64,000 nucleotides of DNA from Coffea arabica (Eukaryota; Streptophyta; Magnoliopsida; Gentianales; Rubiaceae), in the NCBI RefSeq assembly GCF_036785885.1, contig NC_092329.1, positions 17,378,449 to 17,442,448 of the forward strand, written 5' to 3'. Under the pieces are notes generated by a model. That model made no database searches and was not told the origin of the DNA. It saw only the letters and a program-made list of their open reading frames with translations. Shown here piece by piece: positions 36,811 to 48,070 of this stretch. The translations under genes were made by a program, and so were the position numbers. Every line of letters begins with the position of its first letter. Within the stretch, counting starts at the first letter, position 1.

Positions 36811-38025
36811 TGTAGACAATGGAATTTTAATTAATCCTTAAAATTACCATTGATCTATAAATTATTTTTATGACTTATTTTTATCCAATTGGATATTGTC
36901 ATATGTTATGTACACTTAGAAAATTGGTTATTAAATGGTCAATTATATTTCGTCACGTGTCAAGTTGAGGTGTTCCAATCAATTGAAATTATCGGGATGT
37001 TTTCACCAACCAAATCATATCATGTCACATGTCTATATGACTTGACAAAATTTTGGATAGATATCTAAATATTTATTTCTTATTAAAGAGATAATATTTA
37101 GAGTTGTTTAATCTATATGTATTTCTTATATACTGCAATAGCTTGTCCAATCAAATGAGGCCATGTCACGTGTCCCTACAAGGTTGGCCAATCAAGGAAC
37201 TACTCATTGATATTATCTCTTTATTAATAAATACAAAATGAAAAGATAATATTTAAACTGACACAGTTCTAATATGGCTGCACGTCTTGCAAGACAAGTA
37301 GAGTGGTATACATGTTTTCAACCTCTACCTCTTACTATGGCTATAAATAGGGGTCCCTTTACCAAGTCAAGGGGACATCAAGAGGCATCTCATACGCTCA
37401 AGTATTGTAGTTCCAAGCTACAAAAGTCTGGATCGTCAAGCTCTTCAAGTCTTCCAGTCTTCCATATATCAAGACTTGAGTCTTCAAATATCTTCTAAAA
37501 TTTTCAAATCTTCTATATCAAGATTTGAAAGAATTAGTGGTGGATCCAAGAGCAAGCTACGAAACCCTTGGATTAGCATTCGAAGGGAAGAATCGAAGGA
37601 AACTCTCTACAAACTCGAGAAAATTCCGGAGACTGTACTCACCTATTTTCTTAAATTTATATATTGCATATTTGTCATGTATTTTTTTTCTTGTCAATTT
37701 GCAGACTTGAAATTTTATCGCGTACAATACCAAAAGCTTTTTGACTGTAGTTTTCCAATTATGAAGTGAGAGTGATGGTATTGACAAAGAAAAAGTGTAC
37801 TACATTTTAAAAATAAAATTACAAAATTTTCACCAGTAAAAGAAAATGTGCCTTCCAAGAGGCCACATATTTTTTAATTCATAAAAAAAAAAAGATTACC
37901 ATCACTTTAAATGAATGGGAGTACTCTAATTTTTTTTCCCATGGGCTACATAGCAACTTTGAATATTTATTTTCTTAATATCTTTTGTTAGTTAGGGAAA
38001 AGTTCCACTTCCTAATTGAAATTTT
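36811..38025 (+). repeat. 1.2-kb direct repeat, left copy (LTR-like)
   Basis: Begins TGTAGACAATGG and matches 51652-52852 along its whole length, well above 90 percent by eye, until both break off after CCTAATTGAAATTT. It contains CTATAAATAGGGG (TATA at 37342-37348) about 530 bases from the left end, like the U3/R part of a copia-type LTR. I cannot find a terminal CA at the shared right break, a primer site, or a polypurine tract next to either copy, so LTR pair and segmental duplication both remain possible. Confidence 0.75.
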
Positions 38026-40047
38026 GGATTATTTTTTAACTAAAAAAATGTGGAGTGCGTAGTTTGTGGGGAAGATCACGAAAAATGGCTTAAGGGGGAA
38101 TAATGCTCAACAAGTGGATAGAACCAAATGCAGAGAAGTGGATAGTTGCTTCAACTTGATACTAGTGACCTAATGTAGAGAAGGGGCAAAAGTGGATAGT
38201 TAGGGAAGGGGGAGAAAGTGTGAGGACTCGAAAATTATTCCAAAATTTTCTCTTGTTTTTGAAAAACTAATTTATATTTCCCTTTAATTTTACCTTACTT
38301 GCTTATTTGCTAGCCTTAATTTTATGATGATTTTAAGGGTTAAGTCAAGATCTTATCATTTCCCTTTTATATTTTAGTGTATGTTAAGTTTTGTAGATTA
38401 TTAAGATAGTTTGACCGACTAGTGAGATGTGCGCGTTAGATTTGGTGGATAAGAACGGGTATTAAGTAACGGGAAGTATGTGATTAAAAGTGCTAAGAGT
38501 AAGTTAGTGAATCCATAAGTTCAAATAAAAGTACAAGAGAGGCAAAGAAATAGGCAAACTCGCGTCATTTGTTATCGGTCAAAAACACTACTTGACCAAG
38601 ATTTTCTTTCCCTAATTCCTCTTATTTCTCTTTCATGTTTCCTTCCCTAAATGTTTAGGGGTTGGCTAAAAGTTTTGACCATAAAAAGAGAGGAAAAGAA
38701 GGCAAAGCAAAGGAAAAAAAAAATGATGGAATGCCAAGTGTTGGCAATCAAGACATTCTTTGACTAAAACCACCTCTAGTTTTTATCTTGCAAATTTCAG
38801 CAATAATCCTTCATTCTTCCACCTTCTTGGCCGAGAGAGGAAGACAAGAAAAGAGAGAAAAACTTCTTTAACTTCACCTTGATTCCAAGCTAGAACTAGT
38901 AGGAAATAAACCTCAAACCTTAAAAGAATCCATATAAGGGAGCAACAAGGAAGGAAGGGACTTTGTGTGGTGTGATTTTTGGGAAGAAAGCTGTAGGCTG
39001 CTAGTCTCCTTAGGAATTGCAGGTTTTCTTGGTAAGGAACCACTCTCTCTCTTTAATCTTGCATTTGGTTGGAAATATGACTTGATTGTAGTAGGTTGAG
39101 GGAAGATTCTTGCGGTTTTGTGTAGTAGGTTGCCATTTTCAGCTTTTGTTGATTATTTCCAGCTTTGATACATTATTTCCAGCTTTGTTATGGGATTTTA
39201 AACCTGCCATGAAGATTTTTCAGCTTATACATGCGATTTTTGCATTACTTGAGGGATTTCTAGCTTTGTTGGTGATTTTCCAGCCTTGGTAGACAATTTT
39301 CCTGCTTAGGTATATGTTGATTATAACTAGTTTTGTGGCTAAAATAAGTACTCTATGTATCCTATACCTTGTGAACTTGATTTGAGGCTGTCTTGTGATG
39401 AGAATGAAGCCTTGAAAATGGCTGGAAATTAGGGAAAGTAAGGGGAAGTGCTGCTGAAACTTTTTCCTGCAGGAGACTTTGAACAGTTTTGGGAAATCTG
39501 TTATATCTTGGTGTAGAAAAATCCAAATTGAGTTCCGTTTGTTGCATTTGAAACTAGACTCGTAGCTCTTTTAACCGTACAAAAATTAGGGTTTGGTTCA
39601 ACTCCTATAAATACCAGAAAATTTACAAATTTTCTTGAAAAATCATGACTGTTCTGTTTTGCACATGAGACAGAAGTGATTTTGAACTGAAAATTTGAGT
39701 AACCAATGAGTTGAATTTCAAGAAGATGTCGTCTAAAGTCTATTAGTACATCGAGTCTATTTTCTAACGGTGTAAGTTTTGTGATTTTTTGACCTACGGA
39801 ACTGAAGTTGTACTTTTTCAAAGAATGTCGCCAAAGCTAAAAAATTTTGTCAAATGAATTGAGTGGAACTTGGAAAACTTTGAGAAAACCTTTCTAGGTT
39901 TTAAACTTTAATTGGTGTGATTTTGGATGGTTTTGTGGCATTAAACAAGTGTACTTTATAGCCCTAGAATGTACTTGGCCATTCTTCGATTGGCTTTCAA
40001 ATTTGTCTTTGAGTATTATGTTTTGAGATGCCGAATTTAGATAGGCG

Positions 40048-40440
40048 CACTACAAGAATTTTGGTCTTCAATGACAACTACTTTTCGTCACAAAAAAGCA
40101 AAAAGTCGTCACTGATGACTTTTATTGACAACATTTCGGTTGTCACAGAGTCGTCACTGAATCTCCGTCGGTAAAAGTATACAGTGACGACTTTAAAGTC
40201 GTCAGTGAATAAAAACTTTTTTATGACAAGATATGTTGTCAATAAAAGCTACAAATTTAGTGACGACATGCTTTCTTGTCAATGATGCATGAAGCAACAT
40301 AGTCAGTGTATATATTAATTAGTGACAACTTTGTTGTCAATAAACCCCTTATCAACTGTGACAACAATTTCTTATCAATGAATAGTTTTGATTCAGTGAC
40401 AACAACAATTGTCAATAAAGACAGCTTGCTTGAGAAATGC
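40048..40440. repeat. Left CACTA terminus and subterminal repeats
   Basis: After the 11-bp end come repeated GTCGTCACTG, AGTGACGAC and GTTGTCAATAAA motifs in both orientations about every 20-40 bases. These would be the binding sites of a TNPA-type protein in the known En/Spm system. Confidence 0.8.
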
Positions 40441-41620
40441 TACTCATTTACAACACCTTGCAATGTGTAGTTTGATGATTTTCCTACTACAATAATATCT
40501 AAAAAATGAAAACATCAGCAATGTTTAATAAATAACAAACGTAGACACCCGTTACAATAGGAAATGCCATAATAACATATTAAATATTCAAATGTCATAA
40601 ATAAGTGCAACATCACACTACAAATAGTTTGATAAGTTTCAATAGAGCAAATTTTGCCATATAAGTCAAGGCTACACTAAAAAACAATTCCAAGTCCCAA
40701 AACATTTTCCGTGCTACCGAAACATTTTCTAAACTTAAGATAGCACTATAACCATAGTTTTTGAGTCGACACGTAAGCCGTACTGCTAATCTTCCAAACC
40801 TCTAAAATGAGCAATATATCTGCAATAAAATAGTAAAGTTATTAGTAGATGATAGAAAAATTAAAACAAGGAAAATTAGTTAAGGAGTCACCAAAAAATA
40901 AAGTGAGTCATTTGTTTTAAGTCTCATCTAGATAGTGGCTATACAAAGAGTAGAAAAAGAGACATTATATGGGTAGTTCGGAAACAGAGTCTACTAGAGG
41001 ATGGAAGTTTAATAACATTCATTAAGAGCCAAGGATTATATGGGCAGAATTGTTCCACTTCTTTATTTTAATATTAAGATGTCAAAGGACAGCAACAAAC
41101 GATTCCACATTTATGAGAAACAACTTTGCAAACTTCATTGTGTTTTAGACCAAAAGTAGTCTTTGAAGCTTTGAATGTCATAGGATTTCATATATCTAAA
41201 AATATGTAACTATACATAAGGTCTAATAAACAAGAAAAAGCAGCCTTATCACCTACCAAGCACTTTTGAGGCTTGATACTACAAGTTAATATTGTCACCT
41301 ACCAAGCACTTTTGAAGGATACTAATTTGTCCATTACTTGAGACATGAATCCAACTACTGCCTACAAGAATAGTGAATCAGCGTATACAGCAACAAGATA
41401 AAAAGCAAGTCCAAGCACCGTACACATGATTGCAAGTTTGTTCATTTCGAATGTCTTTCCCTTGTTTTTCTGTCTTTAGTTTAGATAGAATCAGGATATC
41501 AACTAGCTTCACACTCAATTTTGTATCGCAAGTGGAGATTCTTCACCAAGATTCTACTCATTCTAAAGCACTTACCAAAAGATACTTCATATGAATTAAA
41601 TATACATCATCAAAGCAGCC

Positions 41621-41973
41621 ATTCAATCGAATTACTTGCCGCATGGGAAGTTTCTACTTCAATTTTAGCAGAGTCAATAGCACTTCAGAATGGATATTGC
41701 TTCAGAAAAATTAACACAGTAGAAGCAGAAAATGCAATAAACTTTAGAGATTCTTATGCAACCCAGCAAGTATTAACCATAAAACAGATAGAAGGCATTC
41801 ATTCAAATTACTTGCTGCATGGGAAGTTTCTCCTTCAATTTTAATAGAGTCAATAGCACTTCAGAACAGAAATTGCTTCAGAAAAATTTGCACAGTAGAA
41901 GCAGGAAATGCAATAAACTTCAGAGGTTTTTACGCAACTCAACAAGTATTAACTGCACAACAGATAGAAATGA
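41621..41973. repeat. 176-bp tandem duplication inside the CACTA element
   Basis: GCATGGGAAGTTTCT occurs at 41641 and 41817, and the units match over about 170 bases (TAGCACTTCAGAA, GCAATAAACTT, CAACAAGTATTAAC blocks) at roughly 85-90 percent. It lies just downstream, on the minus strand, of the exon-like segment at 41996-42121. Confidence 0.85.
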
Positions 41974-41995
41974 GACGTAATGTCAAAGTACTTAC

Positions 41996-42121
41996 CACTT
42001 TCAACTCCATCAATCCATCAAATGGCTGATAAGTTGCTATTCCACTAATACTCATGTCCTGTCCCAATATTGATTCCTTGGCATTCTCTGCTAGCCATTC
42101 TTGAACCAAATCTAGTGACAA
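41996..42121 (-). other. Exon-like segment, captured gene fragment of unknown identity
   Basis: A 126-base stretch open for exactly 42 codons, preceded by a T-rich tract and TACCAG and followed by GTAAGT, ideal plant splice signals. The peptide begins LSLDLVQEWLAENAKES and includes ISGIATYQPFDGLMELK, which looks like folded-protein sequence rather than random. I do not recognise the family. It lies on the same strand as the OST3/OST6-like gene, 1.5 kb downstream, and could be spliced to it in a chimeric transcript. Confidence 0.5.
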
Positions 42122-43577
42122 CTGGTACAATAAACAAAAAAAATCTTACAAGTAATTACACTCCATCCTTAAACTTAAAATCAGCATATAAACAAAAGCG
42201 AACATTTAAGTGCAACTATATATTGTTATTAATGAAAAATTCTGATTCAATGATAACTCTTTATCACCATGAAAATTGAAAATTTTCCTACAACAATTAT
42301 ATCTATAAATGGAAAAAAATGACAATGATTTATAATTAGCAAATGAATGCATCCATTGCATTACGAAATGTCAAAATATCATATAAGCATTCAAGTATGA
42401 TAACCAAGTAATGTCGATCATGATATAAGGTGTCAAGTAGGAGCAATGTGTACCAACATAACTAGAATGTTTCTTTGCCATTTAAAAGCAAAAAACAACT
42501 TTCTTGTTCTAGATCTCTGAAATTACTTTTGCTGTTTGTCATGGTGTATTAATTCCATAGAAAACCAGCACCCCTTAATATTGTATTCCAATCAAACTAG
42601 TAAGTTAGGCAAGTGGCAGGACATTGCAAAACATTCACAATGAAATTTACTTCAAGAATGGCACCAAAAATGGGAACCATTCATGTGAAAAGAAAAGGTA
42701 TTACCTCAAGGAATGCCTTCAAAACCCACATAAAAGTTAGTATTATTACTCCGTTAACAGAAAATCCAACCTACATCCAGCAAAAAGTTTGTGATTATAT
42801 AGTATAAAATAATGCTATATGGAGAACAAACTACCATGTAAGACATGAAACTACCATGTAAGACATGAAACTTAAATTCCAGGAAAGCAAGCAAAACAGA
42901 TTTTACAAAGTACTTATTCTTACTCGAACTAGAAAACTACCATAAAGATCACCGTTGTGCAAGTTGATTGAGAATTACTTATATCACAAATAATATAGCA
43001 GTATCCTCTTGCACTAAGCTCTAGCACTCAAGCATCATCCTCTCTAGTCTAATTACTGAGTACGTAGTATAGCCTTTTAAAATGTTATGGAATTGTGAAT
43101 CAAATTCTTCCAACTCCTGAAGAAACACCCACTACCAACTGCAAATGCCAACTTATAGCTCTAGTTCATAATTTGGCATGTGATTTGCAATTTGGCCGCA
43201 GGTTTACCATTCAAAATTGCACCTTTCCTCATTTAGTCGGAAACTTATCTCAACGCCATATCTACATGTGAAAGAAGATCTAGAACAGATACCATAGAAA
43301 ACGAGAAAACAAGTGATTGCTATGCTTATTACAAGCATTTCACCAAGACAACACCAAAAAGATACATAAATCACTGCCAATTACATGATTCAATTTTTTT
43401 AGCAACAGTTGCAAATACAGAATATGAGCACAAAAGCAAAATGAAAGGTACATTGTTAATTTACACCAAAAATAAAACGTCAATTTTCCTTATCTGAAAC
43501 ACTAACAAAAACTAACACGGTAGAACAAACTAAAATCAAGAAACCAGAAATGCGACAAGAATGCCAACAAAAATCAT

Positions 43578-44498
43578 CTAAACAGCCCAGGAGGAAATAA
43601 ACATCACCAACCTCTGAGCATTCCTATTCCTCACATAGACAATAACATGAGTAACAAAAGCCAGCAACAATCCCACCACAGTGTACAAGAACCCAACCGC
43701 GAACCCTTTAGCTCCCAATTGCATCCCGGACCCCCTGATAAAAGAAAACCAACTTCCCAGGGTCATTCCTATCAACCAAAAACATGGGTATTTTCCTAAT
43801 TATGTTATGCATTGAACCGGAGACACTGAAAAAGTAGACAAAAATCTCTCCGGTCATCCAAATACTCTTATTGTGCAAAAGGGTGTTCCCATAAATCATT
43901 TTTTCACCAAGAATGGAGCCGAAATCAGAATAACAGCAATGAGAAACATCAATTGCTTCTTAGAAATCAAAGAGGGGCGATCAATTAGCCCAATGCTCAG
44001 CTTCGTTTTGGCCTTGACAAATTCAGCCATGGATTCGGCGAGCCTCGAGAAATCTGATGCATTTATCTGGACGGAGTCTTTCTTGACATCGGTGTGGGGC
44101 AGAGAATTTACTCCGAAAAGGGCGAAAAAGGACTGGAATTCTTGAAATTCGATGTCGAAGAAGAAGAGTTTTGAGTGAGAAGTTGGAGGGTTGTTGGCTA
44201 AAAAGGATTTAGAGACGAGGGAGAACTCGGATTTGAGAGAAGGGAGGGAGAGTTCGGGTTTGGAGTGGAGTTGTTGGGCGTCGAAGAAGACGAGGAAAGC
44301 ACAGGGACGATGAGTTGGAATGGATAGAATCCGTTTGAGGGAATCAGTGAGATGGATAACGCCGCCTTTGGGGGACTGGGATTGGAGGGATTCGAGCTGC
44401 AAGAGCAAATCCGAACTGGGGTCTTGAGAATTGGTGGAGATCGGGAGGAGGGTGATGAGGAAGAGGATGATGAAGATTGGGGCTTTTGTGAAGGCCAT
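43578..44498 (-). pseudogene. OST3/OST6-like oligosaccharyltransferase subunit, captured and frameshifted
   Basis: The parent is a membrane subunit of the ER oligosaccharyltransferase, which helps N-glycosylate nascent proteins. From ATG 44498: signal peptide (1-24, ending STNSQ), a thioredoxin-like luminal domain with CAFLVFFDAQQLHSKPEL and FGVNSLPH (no CxxC, as in plant members), SDFSRLAESMAEFVKAKTK, then membrane segments including YFFSVSGSMHNIIRK, MFLVDRNDP, and GFAVGFLYTVVGLLLAFVTH. Two single-base indels in homopolymers break it: one A missing after residue 200 (AAAAAA, about 43899) and one extra G at about 43737. The C-terminus ends SSWAV followed by a stop, lacking about 25 residues of the usual DNWKTGY-type tail. 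No introns, as in the single-exon Arabidopsis gene. Located wholly inside the CACTA element. Confidence 0.88.
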
Positions 44499-46800
44499 TT
44501 TGCAACCTACTATAAGTTAATGTCCGTCTAAATTCTTTTTTGGGCGAAAAGGAAAAAAATTGGTGGTAAAAAAATGGTGGGAAAACGAAAACTTTTCCTG
44601 ATGAATTGACGTGGGCAAAAGTAGAAAAATATGTTTAAAGTAGCATTGCCTTTTGAAGGATATTTGCCTGACGAATTGCCTTTTAATGCTATAGTATTAT
44701 TCTTTATTTTTTAGCAAAAAATAAAAATTTTCATCAACATAGGTGGCAAAATTTGTTAATTTCATATAATTGAAAATGTACTTTTATAATTTGCTAATAT
44801 TTTATACTAATTTCTTATAATTGCAGCACTAAAGAACATTATTGCAGCAAGCGGGATTCTGCGTTTTTTCTATTTCAAGGTTAGCTCGCATGCGGGTTAA
44901 TGTTATATTTGAGCGCGAGAAGAAAAAATTGGTAATTAGGCTCTTTGGGCATTATAAGTAAATATTTAAATTAATGGCAGTTTTATTACATCAATATTAT
45001 TGTATTATCATTATTATGATTATTGTATTATTTCTTATGCAAATATAACATTTAATTATTTAAATTTGATTTTATTTTTACAATTTATAAAATTTTTATC
45101 ACTTATATAATATTTTTAAAACCCTAATACATCTAAATTTGATTTTATTTTTCAAATTTATAAGATTTTTATTTAAAAAAATGGGATACGGATAAGATAT
45201 CCGGTTGGTTCGATTTGCATAGGTGCATATGAGAATATCCGAATACTCTTTAAACCCGCATGCGGGTTTAAGGAGATTATGGCAACTCTCTGACACACTA
45301 GTTACCCATCCAACTTGTGTGTAACTAAAATATATTTAAATAATATATTTCATATTTTTGTTATTTAGAGTTTAACAAAACATTAATATTGGGTAGATTT
45401 GAGAGATATGCATAATTTTGCATATTTGTAGGAATATTAGAAAATGGAAAATTTGGGTAAATTCCCAAATTTTGGAGGTAAGGTGCAATCCAAGAACTAA
45501 AACAGTCATTTATAAAACCTTAACAGTAATAAGGTGCAAACCAAAACTGCAATCCAAGAGTAATATCATTACAAATTTCATAACCATACATTAAATAAAT
45601 AGAAATGCAATCCAATACTATCCAAAACACAAAATGTCTTGGGTATAATAGTAATTTTGCATTATATGATGTCAGCAATTGGGTCCCAAGTTCTGCCAGG
45701 GGAGGTCAGTGTAATTGTGGAAACCTCAGGGGAGGTCAGTGAAATTGTCAGAAACCTCAGGGGAGGTTTCTGAAATTATCCCTTTTTAATATTGTCAATT
45801 GCTAGTTTTTAATAGTTTTGTGAAAATATTGATAATGGTTGAGAAAATTTTGTTACATTACTGCAAGTAATAAATGTGCTTTTGTTCTTTTTCAAACATT
45901 TATTTTAATGTTTAATTTTGTTTAAAACTATTGTACTAGTATAGATTTGCAAGACAAAACTTAAGTTCTCAATAGTTAAAAAAATCATTACAGAGAAAAC
46001 ACAAAGTAGTAGTTGCAAAATGTGTATAAATTACAGATATTTTAATGTGTATAAATTACAGTTTATTTTAATGTTTAATTTTGTTTGAAACTATTTTACT
46101 AGTTTAGATTTGCAAGACATAGATTTATGGGTAATTTTTTTTTTTTTGCTTTCACATATTTAATTTATGTTAAATACAAAACCTACCAGTTTCCCTTTCA
46201 AAAAAATATTAGTGCAACACTTTTTGAATTTTACTTACAAACATTTATGTATTTAACATAAATTAAATGATTCATAGTGAAATGCCCATAAAGAACAGAA
46301 TATTTGTTCATGTAATGGAGGAAACCCACAAAGAGTTGGTACTTTATGGGTCATTTCTTTTTTTAAAAAAATTTAATTTATGTTGAAAAGATAACCTGCC
46401 AGTTTTCGTTTTGTAAGAAATCACTGTAACACTTTTTGAATTTTACTTACAAACATTTATAAATTTATCATAAAATATATGTTTGAAAGTAAAATACCCA
46501 TAAAAAGTTGGTACTTTGAATAGATAATGCTCATTTGCCCATAAACTACACTCTCTGAAGGCTATTTTGTTAATTACTTTGTAGTACTTTGTTATTCCTT
46601 TGCTAATACTACTTGGCATGTAGTACAAAAGATAAATCTGGCATAAATTTCTTATTCCATTGATAAAAAGACCTGCCTGCCTTATAACTATTGTAATGAA
46701 AGATATATCTTTAGAGTTTATAACAAATTATTACTTAAGTTTGAGAAAATTATAAAATATTTATGCATAGTTTATCAAGATACCATTCGCAATTTCCTAA
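44499..46800. other. Interior of the CACTA element without recognised genes
   Basis: A/T-rich. Contains a triple CTCAGGGGAGGT motif at about 45698-45765, two copies of an ATGCGGGTT phrase (about 44890 and 45258) and a tandem duplication of about 212 bp at roughly 46150-46570, marked by ACTTTTTGAATTTTACTTAC at 46219 and 46431. No coding frame that I can support. Confidence 0.55.
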
Positions 46801-46809
46801 TAAAAAAAT

Positions 46810-47110
46810 AGGGGCTAAATTGTAAAAGTTAGGGTGCCATAATAGAAATAATAAAATTGGTGTATTACATATGGGGGTTAAATTGCAAAAGTTAGAGTGC
46901 CATAATAGAATTAATGAAATTGGTGAATTACATATGGGGCTAAATTACAAAAGTTAGGGAATAATAATAGAATTAAAGAAATCGGTGTACTACATATGGA
47001 GCTAAATTGTAAAAGTTAAGGTATCATAATGGAATTAATGGAATTTTTTACAACATTTGGGGCTAAATCGCAAAAGTTAGGGTGACACAGTAGAATTAAT
47101 GAAAGTGACT
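46810..47110. repeat. 62-bp tandem repeat, five copies, inside the CACTA element
   Basis: GCTAAAT or GTTAAAT starts at 46814, 46877, 46939, 47001 and 47062, each followed by TGTAAAAGTTAGGG-like text, ATAGAATTAATGAAAT and ACATATGG. Copies differ at about 10-20 percent. The array ends where the right subterminal region begins. Confidence 0.9.
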
Positions 47111-47119
47111 TAAAAATAA

Positions 47120-48070
47120 TTATTTTAAACAGTGACAATTAATTCTTGTCACTAAATCCGAATCGGTAGAGTGACAGTGACGATATTAGAAGTTGTCACT
47201 ATAGAGATCATTTTAGTGACAACTTTTTCAAGGTCGTCACTGAAGACTTAGTTGCTTTGAGCAATTATGACAACTTTCCTTGTCGTCACTAAACAACCAC
47301 GTTTTGTGACGACTTTTGTCGTCACTAAAAAATGTTGTCACTAATGACCATATTTCTTGCAGTGTAGTTTGTGACGAAAATAACGGGTCGTCACTAAACA
47401 TTTGGTTGCTTTGATGCAATTGTGACAACTTTAGGTGTCGCGACTAAAGAAGCTCCTTTTGTGACGACTTATTGTCATCACTACAAAATATTGTCACTAA
47501 TAACTTTTTTTTTCGTGATCAGTGACGACAACAAAAAGTCGTCCGTAAATAACTTAAATTAATATTTAAGTAACTATGACTAGTTTAATAAATCATCAAA
47601 TTTTAAAAAAAATTAAATTAATATTGAGGCTCACAATTAAATAAAGTCATAGTTAATAAATCATCAAATTTAAAAAAAATAAATTAATATTGAGGTTCAC
47701 AATTAAATAAATGCATTAGAGATGTTCAAGTTAGTGATGATACTTATGTTGTCACTAACTACACTATAGTTTTATTGACAAAAATTGGTCGTCAATAAAC
47801 ATAAACAGTGACAACAACGAAAAGTTGTCAAAGAAAGTGGTAGAATTACTGACAACTTTTATCAAGTCGTCACTATCGCAAAACTCGCGCCTTCCAAGTC
47901 CCATGGCGCGAAGTAGTTTTGTGACGACAATTAAAAGTTGTCACTGAAAACTCAGTTGCTTTGAGTCAATTGTGACAACCTTCAAAGTCGTGACTAAACA
48001 ACCTCATTTTGTGACGACTTTTTGTCGTCACAAAGAAATGTTGTCACTAATGACCTTTTTTCTTGTAGTG
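47120..48070. repeat. Right CACTA terminus and subterminal repeats
   Basis: Dense repeats of GTCGTCACTAA, GTTGTCACTAATGACC and TTTTGTGACGACTT. Near 47330-47367 an internal copy of the terminus (GTTGTCACTAATGACC, then TTTCTTGCAGTG) mimics the true end at 48040-48070, 700 bases away. Phrases such as GTTGCTTTGA, CAATTGTGACAAC and TTTTGTGACGAC recur in both halves, so the region looks duplicated. Confidence 0.8.

Larger units (their letters stand above)
40048..48070. mobile_element. Non-autonomous CACTA (En/Spm) transposon carrying gene fragments
   Basis: The left end is CACTACAAGAA and the right end TTCTTGTAGTG, perfect inverted 11-mers. Both are flanked by GCG (40045-40047 and 48071-48073), the 3-bp target duplication typical of the superfamily. 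The empty site survives in the sister duplicate at 48861-48870. The first 400 and the last 950 bases are packed with direct and inverted copies of AGTGACGAC and GTTGTCACTAA-type motifs, as expected for transposase-binding subterminal regions. No transposase domain is seen in 8.0 kb. Cargo: an OST3/OST6-like gene (44498-43578), an exon-like segment (42121-41996) and tandem repeats. Confidence 0.92.

Noticed and set aside
43873-44145. Plus-strand frame opposite the OST3/OST6 copy
   Set aside because: Antisense shadow of the real coding sequence.
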